A DNA stretch of 51,385 nucleotides from Acidimicrobiia bacterium (GTDB lineage: Bacteria; Actinomycetota; Acidimicrobiia; Acidimicrobiales; Poriferisodalaceae), in the NCBI GenBank assembly GCA_012960315.1, contig DUBN01000091.1, forward strand, positions 1 to 51,385. The letters are read 5' to 3'. This document shows positions 16,588-25,327 of this stretch, piece by piece (positions within the stretch are counted from its first letter, which is position 1; every line of letters starts with the position of its first letter). The notes under the pieces were generated by a model. The model saw only the letters and a program-made list of their open reading frames with translations. It had not been told where the DNA came from and searched no databases. Position numbers and translations under genes: made by a program.

Positions 16588-18297
16588 ATGCATGATCTTG
16601 TCGTCCGAGACGGCGTCATTATTGATGGAAGCGGCTCCGCACAGCTAACCGGTGACCTTGCCATAAACGGGGGTCTTGTAACTGCCGTCGGTGAAGTTGA
16701 TGGGGCCGGGCACCGTGAAATTAACGCTGATGGTCAGCTCGTTCTTCCCGGATGGGTGGATGTCCACACCCATTACGACGGCCAAGCTACGTGGGATCCC
16801 GAGATGACTCCCTCTTCGTGGCACGGAGTAACTACCGCCGTGTTCGGCAACTGCGGCGTGGGATTTGCCCCTGTGCATCGAGGCAGCGAGGAATTCCTGA
16901 TCAATCTCATGGAAGGCGTAGAAGATATTCCCGGCACTGTCCTTGCCGAAGGCATCGATTTCACCTGGCAGAGTTACCCGGAGTATTTGGACGTATTAGA
17001 GAGCATGCCGCGCGTGATGGACATCGGTAGCCAGATTCCGCATGGAGCGCTTCGATTTTTCGTAATGGGGGAGCGCGGAGCGAACCACGACGAGGCACCT
17101 ACCGTCGATGAATTGTCGCTCTTCGAACAACTCATAACCGAAGGGTTCCACGCGGGAGCGCTCGGCTTCAGTACCAGCCGTACAACTAAACACAAAGCAG
17201 CTGATGGCAGGCTCACACCATCGTTGTCAGCCGGAGACCCGGAATTAGCAGCGATTGCAAACGCGATGCGATCTTCTGGAACTGGAGTGTTGCAAGTCAA
17301 CAGCGATTTTGGACCCGGCGAATTCGAAATTCTTCGAGAAGCAGCTCGCATTTCCCAAAGACCACTTTCCGCTCTCATAATTCAGGTCGACCACTCTCCC
17401 GATCTTTGGCGTCAAACTCTTGATCAAATCCGCGAGGCAAACGCCCAAGGCGTGACCGCGACCGGGCAGGTCGGATGCCGACCGATCGGCGTTTTACTGG
17501 GTTTAGATGCCACCGTTAACCCATTTGGAAACCACCCCGCCTACAAGGCAATCGCTGACCTTCCGACCTCTGAACGCGCTGTCCTACTTCGGACGGACAG
17601 CGCTTTACGAGAACAGCTGATTAACGATCGGCCCGTTGATGCCTTCAGCAAGTGGATGAATTATGCGCTTACGCGAGCATACGAATTAGGTCCAGAACTG
17701 AACTATGAACCCGAACCGTCGACATCGGTTTCCGCTAGAGCAGAACTTACCGGTCGCAGTCCGTGGGAGGTCGTCCTTGATCTGTTGGCAACCGGAAACG
17801 GCGAAACACTGCTGCTGTATCCCTTTGAGAATTACACCTCAGGGTCGCTAGACGAAATCCACGAGATGCTTACGGATCCGCACACCATTTGCGGTGTGGG
17901 AGACGCAGGGGCCCATGTCGGAACCATTTGCGACGCGTCCTATCCGACCTATCTCCTCACCCATTGGGGACGCGACCGGACACGCGGAGAAAAGATTCCG
18001 CTGGAGTTTCTCGTAAACAAACAAACCCGCCGAACTGCGGAAGCCTACGGATTACTAGATCGCGGGTTGCTGCGACCCGGATACAAAGCAGACTTCAATA
18101 TCGTCGATTTTGAACGCCTTTCTGTTGGCCAACCAGAACTCCTTTACGATCTTCCCGCTGGCGGCAAACGCCTCGTGCAACGACCTACGGGTTACAGCCA
18201 CACATTTGTTTCCGGCACGGAGGTGTCGTGCGAAGGCGAGGTCACGGGCCAGCGACCTGGCCGACTTGTCAGAGGTGCGCAAAGTGACCCCGGGTGA
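16588..18297 (+). CDS. Amidohydrolase, N-acyl-D-amino-acid deacylase (D-aminoacylase) family
   Basis: This is a metal-dependent amidohydrolase of 569 residues that removes acyl groups from N-acyl-D-amino acids or related amides. The N-terminal beta-sandwich ([15 protein letters not shown]) leads to the metal motif [35 protein letters not shown] and [10 protein letters not shown] are typical of this subfamily, the last holding the catalytic Asp. ATG 16588 fits homologues. ATG 16558 is ten codons upstream and neither has a strong ribosome site. It is the first of three tightly linked genes, with the PEP mutase/ICL-like gene 7 bp away and then a CoA-transferase. Confidence 0.88.
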   Translation: MHDLVVRDGVIIDGSGSAQLTGDLAINGGLVTAVGEVDGAGHREINADGQLVLPGWVDVHTHYDGQATWDPEMTPSSWHGVTTAVFGNCGVGFAPVHRGSEEFLINLMEGVEDIPGTVLAEGIDFTWQSYPEYLDVLESMPRVMDIGSQIPHGALRFFVMGERGANHDEAPTVDELSLFEQLITEGFHAGALGFSTSRTTKHKAADGRLTPSLSAGDPELAAIANAMRSSGTGVLQVNSDFGPGEFEILREAARISQRPLSALIIQVDHSPDLWRQTLDQIREANAQGVTATGQVGCRPIGVLLGLDATVNPFGNHPAYKAIADLPTSERAVLLRTDSALREQLINDRPVDAFSKWMNYALTRAYELGPELNYEPEPSTSVSARAELTGRSPWEVVLDLLATGNGETLLLYPFENYTSGSLDEIHEMLTDPHTICGVGDAGAHVGTICDASYPTYLLTHWGRDRTRGEKIPLEFLVNKQTRRTAEAYGLLDRGLLRPGYKADFNIVDFERLSVGQPELLYDLPAGGKRLVQRPTGYSHTFVSGTEVSCEGEVTGQRPGRLVRGAQSDPG

Positions 18298-18304
18298 CTG
18301 AGCG

Positions 18305-19177
18305 ATGAATGACGCTCGAAGTCGTCTTCGTCAAGCAATGTTCGGTGACGACACCATTTTCGCGCCACTAGTACTTGATCCGTTGTCGGGTCTGCTAGCG
18401 CAAGAATTTGGTTTTAAAGCCGGGTACTTGAGCGGGGGAGCGCTCGGCTTCCAATATGCGGTTTCTGAAGCTCTTCTAACCGCAACAGAAATAGCCGACG
18501 TCGCCCGTCGCATCACGTCTCGGTGCGAACTTCCACTGATCGTGGATGGAGGCGTTGGCTTCGGGGACCCCGTCCACGTAGTCAGAGCGGTATGGGAATT
18601 TGAACAAGCAGGTGCAGCGGCAGTCGAATTTGAAGACCAGGTCGCACCTAAACGCGTACACCATCACATTGGAGTCGAGCACTTAATCTCCACCGCAGAT
18701 ATGTGTGCAAAGGTCACAGCCGCGACGGAAGCGCGGTCTGATAAAGACTTCCTGATCATCGCGCGAACGGGTGCAATGCGCCACGAAGGTGTTGAAAGTG
18801 GGATCGCACGCCTCAAGTCTTATGTCGATGCGGGCGCCGACGTAGCAATGGCCTTTTGTCGAGATCAAGATCTACAAAAAGTAGCAACCAACGTTTCAGC
18901 ACCCATGGCCACGATTACTTCGCTAGACCACCACTCCTCGCAAGAATGGAAAGAGTACGGCTGGTCGTTAATCATTGACGCGTTTACCCCTCAAGCACTT
19001 TCGCTAACAGCCACTCGAGAGGCATATCGCAGGTTCACTGAGAATGGTTCCACGGGAACAGATATCGACGGCCTGAAACTCCATCGCGAATTAGTGGAAA
19101 TGACAGGGTTAGCTGCGCTCCTTGATTTAGAACGCCGAACTACTGAGATCGAAGCATCCGAAGAGGGAACGCGCTGA
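18305..19177 (+). CDS. Isocitrate lyase/PEP mutase superfamily protein with altered active site
   Basis: This 290-residue protein has the TIM-barrel fold of PEP mutase, methylisocitrate lyase and oxaloacetate decarboxylase, as seen in FGFKAGYLSGGALGFQY, AGAAAVEFEDQVAPKRV and IIARTGAMRHEGVE. Two hallmark sites differ. The metal motif DADTGYG is VDGGVGFG, losing the second Asp. The lyase loop KRCGH is KRVHHH, losing the catalytic Cys. It is therefore unlikely to be a classic isocitrate or methylisocitrate lyase. A decarboxylase, hydrolase or other C-C lyase is possible. Its end overlaps the CoA-transferase start by one base (TGATG). Confidence 0.85.
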   Translation: MNDARSRLRQAMFGDDTIFAPLVLDPLSGLLAQEFGFKAGYLSGGALGFQYAVSEALLTATEIADVARRITSRCELPLIVDGGVGFGDPVHVVRAVWEFEQAGAAAVEFEDQVAPKRVHHHIGVEHLISTADMCAKVTAATEARSDKDFLIIARTGAMRHEGVESGIARLKSYVDAGADVAMAFCRDQDLQKVATNVSAPMATITSLDHHSSQEWKEYGWSLIIDAFTPQALSLTATREAYRRFTENGSTGTDIDGLKLHRELVEMTGLAALLDLERRTTEIEASEEGTR

Positions 19178-20364
19178 TGGATGAACCGATGCCCCTATCC
19201 GATATCACCGTCATCGATTTGACGATTGCGCGGGCAGGGCCTACCGCGGTGCGGCAACTGGCTGACTGGGGTGCTGATGTCGTGCGCGTGGAGTCTCCAG
19301 AAGGGGGCTTTGAAGCTGGCGGTCGGACCTCGCCTGACTACCTGAATCTGCACCGAAACAAACGCTCAATCGTGATTGACCTTAAGAATCCAGATGGTCA
19401 AGCAGTTCTTCATCGAATGGTGAAATCAGCAGATGTTGTGGTTGAGAATATGAGGACTCCGGTGAAGCACAAACTTGGTTTTGACTACCAAACGCTTGCC
19501 GACATCAATCCTGGGATTATTCTCGGTTCCATATCGGGCTTTGGTCAAAACGGGCCCTATAGCCGACGCGGAGGTGTGGATCAGATCGCCCAGGGGATGG
19601 GCGGGCTGATGGCTATTACCGGATTACCCGGCCAGGGACCTGTGCGAGCTGGAGTAGCGATCAGCGATGTAACTGCAGGGCTCCAACTTGCCATCGGTAT
19701 CTTGACAGCCTTACACGAGCGACATCGAACCGGGAAAGGCCGATGGGTCCACACATCGCTGCTTGAATCCATGATCAGCATGCTTGATTTTCAAGCTGCA
19801 CGATGGACTGTCGCAAGTGACGATCCTCCGCAAGCAGGAAATGACCACCCAACTATGGGCCCGATGGGCATGTACAAAACTATGGATGGTTATTTGAACC
19901 TCGCTGCTTCGGGTGGACGTCTCTGGGAGGGTCTTTGTTCCGAACTCGGTGTAGTGGAGTGGCTCGAAGACGAACGCTTTTCTTCAGCGTCAGCACGAAG
20001 AGACAACAAGACTGTCCTGAATGTGCTTATCGAAGAACGCCTCTCAGAGGACACAACTGAGCATTGGGTTCTGCGCCTTAACGAAGTAGGAGTTCCTTGT
20101 GGCCCGGTAAACACCGTTGCCGAAACCTTTTCCGATCCACAGGTACAACACCTCGGTCTAGCATCCCCCGTCTCTCACCCAACTGCTGGCGAAATCAAGA
20201 TCCTCAGAAATGCCACCAACTTAGAGGGCGTACCAAACGGTATTCGGTCCGCTAGCCCTCTGCAAGGGCAACACTCAGAGGAACTTCTCACGCAATTTGG
20301 CTTCACTAATGAGGAAATCGACTCCTTGGCCCGTAGCGGCGCAGTGCCACGAGCTTCTAATTGA
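19177..20364 (+). CDS. CaiB/BaiF family III CoA-transferase
   Basis: This is a single-domain enzyme of 395 residues, the usual length for the family. Motifs are ITVIDLTIARAGPTAVRQLADWGADVVRVE, LNLHRNKRSIVIDLKNPDG, GSISGFGQNGPY and the catalytic Asp164 in ISDVTAGL. It probably activates the acid released by the upstream amidohydrolase or lyase, or acts as an alpha-methylacyl-CoA racemase-like enzyme. It is translationally coupled to the upstream gene (1-base overlap) and ends the three-gene run. Family is certain, acid substrate unknown. Confidence 0.93.
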   Translation: MDEPMPLSDITVIDLTIARAGPTAVRQLADWGADVVRVESPEGGFEAGGRTSPDYLNLHRNKRSIVIDLKNPDGQAVLHRMVKSADVVVENMRTPVKHKLGFDYQTLADINPGIILGSISGFGQNGPYSRRGGVDQIAQGMGGLMAITGLPGQGPVRAGVAISDVTAGLQLAIGILTALHERHRTGKGRWVHTSLLESMISMLDFQAARWTVASDDPPQAGNDHPTMGPMGMYKTMDGYLNLAASGGRLWEGLCSELGVVEWLEDERFSSASARRDNKTVLNVLIEERLSEDTTEHWVLRLNEVGVPCGPVNTVAETFSDPQVQHLGLASPVSHPTAGEIKILRNATNLEGVPNGIRSASPLQGQHSEELLTQFGFTNEEIDSLARSGAVPRASN

Positions 20365-20494
20365 CCGACCCCGGACAATCAGAGCAAACGACCTCCTCAG
20401 ACCGTCAAGTCCTTCCTATTTCTCCACCCTAGAATGGCGAGTCGTCTAATTACTTGAGAAGTAAAGAGGCGGGCGGCAACGAACATCCAGATCT

Positions 20495-21502
20495 TCAAAA
20501 ACCAGCCTGCTTATCGACGGCACCCTCCAACGCGCTGCCCTCGCGAACAGCTACTAAATTTCGGCAGAATCGTTCCAAATTTCGACGTCCGCGATGCTGG
20601 CTAGCGCCAGCGGTGTGTGGAGTCATTACACAATTTTTAAAACCCCATAGAGGGCTGTCGGCAGGTAAGGGCTCGACCGGAGCTACATCCAGCGCCGCTC
20701 CTCCGATAGCTCCATTCTGTAGAGCTCGTTCGAGTGATGGCCCGTCAATGATTTCACCACGAGTGACGTTGAGGAAGATAGCGGTTGACTTCATGGTGCT
20801 GAAAAAGTTGTCGTTACACATTCCGCGTGTTTCATTGGTTAATGGCAGGCCGACTGCCAGCACGTCGCTTATGCCAATGACTTCATCCAAAACATCCAGG
20901 CCTTCGACCACTTCGACGCCATCACTAGGCTCAACCGGAAAAGCATCCACGGCTCTCACCTTCATCCCAAACGCCAAGGCTCGCCTGGCGAGATGACGCC
21001 CGGTTCCACCGAAGCCAACAATGCCCATAGTTAGGCCCTCCAGCTCTATTTCGGAGAACCGCATCTCTTCTCGATTTTTAAGAGTCCAGCCATCAGGTCC
21101 CAACTCAATTGCAGTCTTAATTCTTCTTGTCAATGCAAGTAGCAACCCGAACGCGGTATCAGCCAAGTGGCCTCCCACCAGACCCTTCTCGCCGGTAAGT
21201 ACCACATTGCTTTCGACGAATTCTTCGTACATGAACATGTCCACGCCAGACGCAGTTGCGTGCACCCATTTAAGATTAGGAGCAGCGCGAAAAAGTGATT
21301 TCGGTGTGATGCCCAAAACCACGTCCGCCATAGCAGCGTGTTCGATGCCTTCCCTTGGGTTATCAACAATGGTGACGCTCGCCCCTGGACCGGCCGCTTC
21401 CCTGATCATCGCTTCGTCTTCAACGCTTACTTCAGGCAACGTCAGAGTTTTCGTCACCAGGATGTTCAGAGGTTTGTCTGGCACTGAGATTGTGGGACTC
21501 AT
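20495..21502 (-). CDS. D-2-hydroxyacid dehydrogenase (NAD-dependent)
   Basis: This 335-residue enzyme interconverts a D-2-hydroxy acid and a 2-oxo acid. The Rossmann motif is GIVGFGGTGRHLAR. The three catalytic residues are visible: Arg in NVTRGEIIDG, Glu in DVAPVEPLP and His in MTPHTAGAS. Its start overlaps the stop of the hydratase gene by 4 bp (ATGA, 21499-21502), so the two are translationally coupled and may act on one 2-oxo acid. It resembles the glyoxylate/phosphoglycerate dehydrogenase branch, but the substrate is not given by the sequence. Confidence 0.9.
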   Translation of the reverse strand: MSPTISVPDKPLNILVTKTLTLPEVSVEDEAMIREAAGPGASVTIVDNPREGIEHAAMADVVLGITPKSLFRAAPNLKWVHATASGVDMFMYEEFVESNVVLTGEKGLVGGHLADTAFGLLLALTRRIKTAIELGPDGWTLKNREEMRFSEIELEGLTMGIVGFGGTGRHLARRALAFGMKVRAVDAFPVEPSDGVEVVEGLDVLDEVIGISDVLAVGLPLTNETRGMCNDNFFSTMKSTAIFLNVTRGEIIDGPSLERALQNGAIGGAALDVAPVEPLPADSPLWGFKNCVMTPHTAGASQHRGRRNLERFCRNLVAVREGSALEGAVDKQAGF

Positions 21503-22269
21503 TCATAACTCGTTTCTACACGTCCGATACCTGAGTACTCGGCGACCCAGTTCTCTCCAGGAGCGACTGGGTACCGGGTATATGCGCCGGTGATTATCTT
21601 CTGTCCAACTTCTAAACCAAGATCGAAGCGATGCAGCGTCGCTGCGAGGCGGGCAATCGAGACGAATGGGTTATCGACCTCTTGATGGTGGAAGCACCGA
21701 AATCGCTCTTCTCCGTTGCAATACTGCACAATTTCGGTTTCATCAATATCGGGGACCTCATCGGGAGCTACGCCGCTGCCCTCAACGATTGCCCAATTAG
21801 TCAGATTGTCCGCAACCAACATCGCTAGGTTGCCTCCGACCATGGCTCGCCGTTCGTTTAGCTCGTAGCCAGCTGAAACTTTTTCGATTCGACTTGGCAC
21901 GCTTCCAGGATCAACATCAGCGCCCGAGATTGGTTCACCGATCGTGAAACACATCTCAGGTTCAATAGTCGCTCCGTTGACTGATGAAGCGAGGAGCGAA
22001 ACACCGCTATCGAACTTCTGCATAAGGTGACCGAAAGGACGATCGTCTATGCCCACTTGTTTTCGAGCCCTATCGGAAGTGAGTCCCACTTTCCAACCGA
22101 TTTGAATCGCTCCGTTTGCGAGCCGGCGGCGACGAATGTCCGCCTGAATTGCTAATCCATCGCTGAAACCAAGATTCTCAAATGCCTCATGCGGTAAATC
22201 GGATCCTTGTTGATAATGCTCCCAAAGAGCATCTGTCGCGCGAGATTGGGCGGCGTTGAGAGAAGTCAC
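21499..22269 (-). CDS. 2-keto-4-pentenoate hydratase / oxalocrotonate decarboxylase-like (FAH superfamily)
   Basis: This 256-residue protein resembles MhpD/DmpE/DmpH enzymes of meta-cleavage pathways, which hydrate 2-oxopent-4-enoate or decarboxylate 4-oxalocrotonate. Signs are IGWKVGLTSDRARKQVGID, the metal-binding region ATIEPEMCFTIGEPI, VSAGYELNERR, and the C-terminal GAYTRYPVAPGENWVAEYSG. It is coupled to the hydroxyacid dehydrogenase by a 4 bp overlap. No ring-cleavage dioxygenase lies in the window, so which aromatic or steroid fragment feeds it is open. Confidence 0.86.
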   Translation of the reverse strand: MTSLNAAQSRATDALWEHYQQGSDLPHEAFENLGFSDGLAIQADIRRRRLANGAIQIGWKVGLTSDRARKQVGIDDRPFGHLMQKFDSGVSLLASSVNGATIEPEMCFTIGEPISGADVDPGSVPSRIEKVSAGYELNERRAMVGGNLAMLVADNLTNWAIVEGSGVAPDEVPDIDETEIVQYCNGEERFRCFHHQEVDNPFVSIARLAATLHRFDLGLEVGQKIITGAYTRYPVAPGENWVAEYSGIGRVETSYE

Positions 22270-22429
22270 GCGACCGACCGTAGCTGGGCTTTATAGATCG
22301 TGCCCGTTGTTCTCGCTCAGGGTGCATGCCTTGTCACTGACAACATAGATCGGTTACCAATCAGTCGACTTGCTTGACTCGTCTCAACTGAAAGAATCGA
22401 AGAAGGTTTGGGTCCATTACCCTCGCAGA

Positions 22430-23245
22430 ATGACCAGTCATCCAGTGAGCTTCAGCGAGATTATGCGCCTAGAGCAGCATGGCCCGGATACTTGGCTCGG
22501 ACTCAGTCCTGAATATCACTGGGGACGTATCTACGGTGGCCAGGTGATTGCCCAGGGTCTGGGAGCCGCGTTTAAGACAGTCACTAATGACTACGTCCCG
22601 CACTCGATACACGCATACTTCATTCGCGGTGGAAATTTGAATGAACCCGTTCGTTATGAGGTTGATCGCCTTCGAAATGGGCGATCTTTCTGCACACGCT
22701 CCGTTGTCGCTCGCCAGAGTGGAGGGGCGATACTTAATCTTTCCTGCTCTTTTCACATTATTGAGAACGATGCCGAAGTCCAGACGGCGCGAATGCCGCT
22801 AGCCCCAGATCCACAAGATTGTCGTCAGCGCGACGATGACCATATGAGATTGATAATGGATCGTCGAGCATTAACCAGCCCCCCTGGAGCAGGGCGGTCG
22901 ATGGGTTGGGTGCGACTTCTCGATGAGCTGCCTGACGACCCGAGACTTCAGATATGTGGCCTTGCCTTTACATCCGATTCCATTCAATTCGACGCAGCCC
23001 GCTCCATTCACCCTATACAGGCACCAAGGGAGGAATACCAAGACCGGTTTATGGGTGCCTCGTTAGATCACGCGATGTGGTTTCATCGGCCAACAAGAGC
23101 GGACCAGTGGCATCTCTATGAATGGGATTGCCATGGGCTCAGTGGCGCTCGAGGGATGACGGTGGGGAACCTGTTCGCTCCCGATGGAAGTCACGTCGCG
23201 ACGATCGCTCAAGAGGTTCTTCTGCGGGAGAAGCGAGTTAGGTAA
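22430..23245 (+). CDS. tesB: Acyl-CoA thioesterase II (TesB family)
   Basis: This 271-residue double-hotdog thioesterase hydrolyses acyl-CoA to the acid and CoA. HWGRIYGGQVIAQGLGAAFKTV and HSIHAYFIRGGN in hotdog 1, and LDHAMWFHRP plus WHLYEWDCHGLSGARGMTVG in hotdog 2, match TesB, including the Asp/Thr/Gln active-site region. The start at ATG 22430 fits homologues. The frame is open back to 22370, and no ribosome site stands out. Its end is 1 bp from the convergent acyl-CoA dehydrogenase. It may release CoA from beta-oxidation intermediates. Confidence 0.9.
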   Translation: MTSHPVSFSEIMRLEQHGPDTWLGLSPEYHWGRIYGGQVIAQGLGAAFKTVTNDYVPHSIHAYFIRGGNLNEPVRYEVDRLRNGRSFCTRSVVARQSGGAILNLSCSFHIIENDAEVQTARMPLAPDPQDCRQRDDDHMRLIMDRRALTSPPGAGRSMGWVRLLDELPDDPRLQICGLAFTSDSIQFDAARSIHPIQAPREEYQDRFMGASLDHAMWFHRPTRADQWHLYEWDCHGLSGARGMTVGNLFAPDGSHVATIAQEVLLREKRVR

Positions 23246-23246
23246 A

Positions 23247-24443
23247 TTAAAGTAGACCGCGACGACTTTCACGCCAAGGAGCATCACGATCAAGGCGAGG
23301 CTCCCCTGGAAGGCCCAGTACGCGTTCGCCGAGAATGTTTCGTTGAATTTCGTCAGTGCCACCGCGAATTGACATCGAAGGAGCCGTCATCGTCTCGATA
23401 TATCCAGGACCTTCGCTGAGCATTCCGTAGGACCCTCCCGATCGATTCGTTAGGTATGCCCTGTCCTTGTATGACTTCACCGTTCGCAACTTGGCTCCGC
23501 TGCCGGCGGGACCAGGAACACCAGTTGCGCGAGCTTCGTCTGCTGCGCGTTGTGACGTCCATCGGCTGACACTGTCGTGTGCATAAATTTTAGAAACCTC
23601 ATCTCGCCAAACTTGCTCTTCGGCAACGCCTAATGCCTGAAGGTCTGAAATCCAACCGGGAACCCGCACGCCGCGGGCGTTGCCGTCACCACCACCCCTG
23701 CTTCCTCCACCCGCGCGTTCGTGGGCTAGGACAGTCATTGCAACTCGCCAGCCTTCGCCTCGTTCGCCGATTCGCCAGGAATCAAGAACCCGTGCGTCGC
23801 TGACAAATACTTCGCTGAAGTGAGCATCGCGGTTCATTTGGGTAAGGGGCCGAACTTCTACTCCGGGAGTATCGATAGGCAACGAGAACATCGTTAAACC
23901 TTTGTGCTTGGGTTGGTCGGGATCGGTTCGGGCTAAACAAATAGCCCAATCGGCCCACATAGCCCGACTCGTCCAGGTTTTTTGTCCGCTGAGAACCCAC
24001 TCTTCGCCATCCTGGTCCGCCTTCAAAGCGACATTGGCAAGGTCGGAACCGGCTTCAGGTTCTGAGAACATTTGGCACCAAATGGAGGCTCCTGAAGCGA
24101 TAGGGCGCAACCACTCGTCCTGCTGTGTCTCGGTACCGTGAGCTAGCAATGCTGGGCCGACCATGCCAAGTCCGATGGCGAATGGGTAAAGATCGGGAAC
24201 AACGAATTCGCGCAGCAAACGACCGATTAACGCGTTTTGACTGGGAGATGCTCCGCGACCCCCATGTTGTTGTGGCCAAGTCGGAACATGCCAGCCTCCG
24301 TCGACCGTCGTGGCGAGATACCGTCGACCGTCGTCGAGATCGTCAGACCCTGCACCCATTGTGGTGAGTCGCGTACCGGCACTTCGGCGCTCCAGAATTG
24401 AATCGAGATCGGAGCGGATCTGGTCTTCAGTGAGGTCGCTCAC
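23247..24443 (-). CDS. Acyl-CoA dehydrogenase (FadE-like)
   Basis: This is a flavin-dependent acyl-CoA dehydrogenase of 398 residues that introduces the alpha-beta double bond. The FAD/substrate motifs are WCQMFSEPEAGSDLAN and VLSGQKTWTSRAMWADW, with RGGTDEIQRNILGERVLGLP at the C-terminus. A Gly/Arg-rich linker (GGGSRGGGDGNARG) sits in the middle domain. It follows an enoyl-CoA hydratase-like gene on the same strand by 31 bp. Chain-length preference cannot be told. Confidence 0.92.
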   Translation of the reverse strand: MSDLTEDQIRSDLDSILERRSAGTRLTTMGAGSDDLDDGRRYLATTVDGGWHVPTWPQQHGGRGASPSQNALIGRLLREFVVPDLYPFAIGLGMVGPALLAHGTETQQDEWLRPIASGASIWCQMFSEPEAGSDLANVALKADQDGEEWVLSGQKTWTSRAMWADWAICLARTDPDQPKHKGLTMFSLPIDTPGVEVRPLTQMNRDAHFSEVFVSDARVLDSWRIGERGEGWRVAMTVLAHERAGGGSRGGGDGNARGVRVPGWISDLQALGVAEEQVWRDEVSKIYAHDSVSRWTSQRAADEARATGVPGPAGSGAKLRTVKSYKDRAYLTNRSGGSYGMLSEGPGYIETMTAPSMSIRGGTDEIQRNILGERVLGLPGEPRLDRDAPWRESRRGLL

Positions 24444-24474
24444 AGTTTTGTATGGAAGTTGAACATGATTGAAA

Positions 24475-25275
24475 CTACTTCCGAGAAAAGTTTGGAGTAC
24501 GGCGTTCGTTCATGGCAGCGACACCTTCTTTCCAGTCATCGGTACTTCGGAGCCGGTCTTGTTCAACTTTTTCACGATCTGTGGCCGCCTTGATTGCCTC
24601 CGGTAGGTGTCCTCGCATTGTCTCGCGTATCGATTCGACGGCGAGCGGCGCAGAAGCAGCGATCTCACTTGCTAATTCGTAAGCGGCTGAGCGAAGGTCA
24701 GCGAGAGGGACGAGACGATCTGCTAAGCCAATAGCGACCGCTTCCTCTCCTTTGATGCGGGCGCCGGTATACAGCAGTTCTAACGCTTTTTGTTGTCCAA
24801 CTAGCGATGGGAGAGTGGCCGTTAATCCGAAACCGTGGTGGAAGCCGAGCCGAGAGAAGTTTGCTGTAAAACGTGCCTCCGGAGCAGCGATTCTAAAATC
24901 AGCGAAACAAGCGACGCCGAGTCCTCCTCCGACTGCTGCGCCTTGAATCGCTGCGACGACCGGGGTTTTGCAGCTGAAGAGGTCAAAGGCAGCGTCGTAC
25001 AGGTGTCTAGCGGAGCCGTCTGCGTTGCGGGCGATTATTTCACCGCCTCGACTGCCGTCATTGTGGAATTGCGCCCCCGCGCAGAAATTCTTTCCTTCTG
25101 CACACAGCATGATCGCCCGGCAGCTGTCGTCTGCATCTAAGTCTCTGAACGCGGACACCAATCCATCAATCAAATCGAGGTCGAAAAAGTTGTTGGGCGG
25201 ACGGCGAATTTCTGCCGTTGCTACGAATCCGTCAACAGACACGTGAAGATCACCGTAGACACCAAAATCGTTCAT
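24475..25275 (-). CDS. Enoyl-CoA hydratase/isomerase (crotonase) family protein lacking both catalytic Glu
   Basis: This is a 266-residue crotonase-fold protein. The oxyanion-hole segments are AEGKNFCAGAQF and AAIQGAAVGGGLGVACFADFRIA. In classic hydratases the two catalytic glutamates lie in GGCELA and PEI. Here they read GGLGVA and NFSRL, so both are replaced. It is therefore probably not a standard hydratase but another crotonase (isomerase, thioesterase, decarboxylase or C-C hydrolase). It lies between acyl-CoA dehydrogenase genes on the same strand, which puts it in an acyl-CoA degradation run. Confidence 0.86.
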   Translation of the reverse strand: MNDFGVYGDLHVSVDGFVATAEIRRPPNNFFDLDLIDGLVSAFRDLDADDSCRAIMLCAEGKNFCAGAQFHNDGSRGGEIIARNADGSARHLYDAAFDLFSCKTPVVAAIQGAAVGGGLGVACFADFRIAAPEARFTANFSRLGFHHGFGLTATLPSLVGQQKALELLYTGARIKGEEAVAIGLADRLVPLADLRSAAYELASEIAASAPLAVESIRETMRGHLPEAIKAATDREKVEQDRLRSTDDWKEGVAAMNERRTPNFSRK

Positions 25276-25327
25276 AGCTTGATGCTAGGTCTGATCAGCG
25301 TCTATTGCCGTAAGAACTGTCGGTGTC

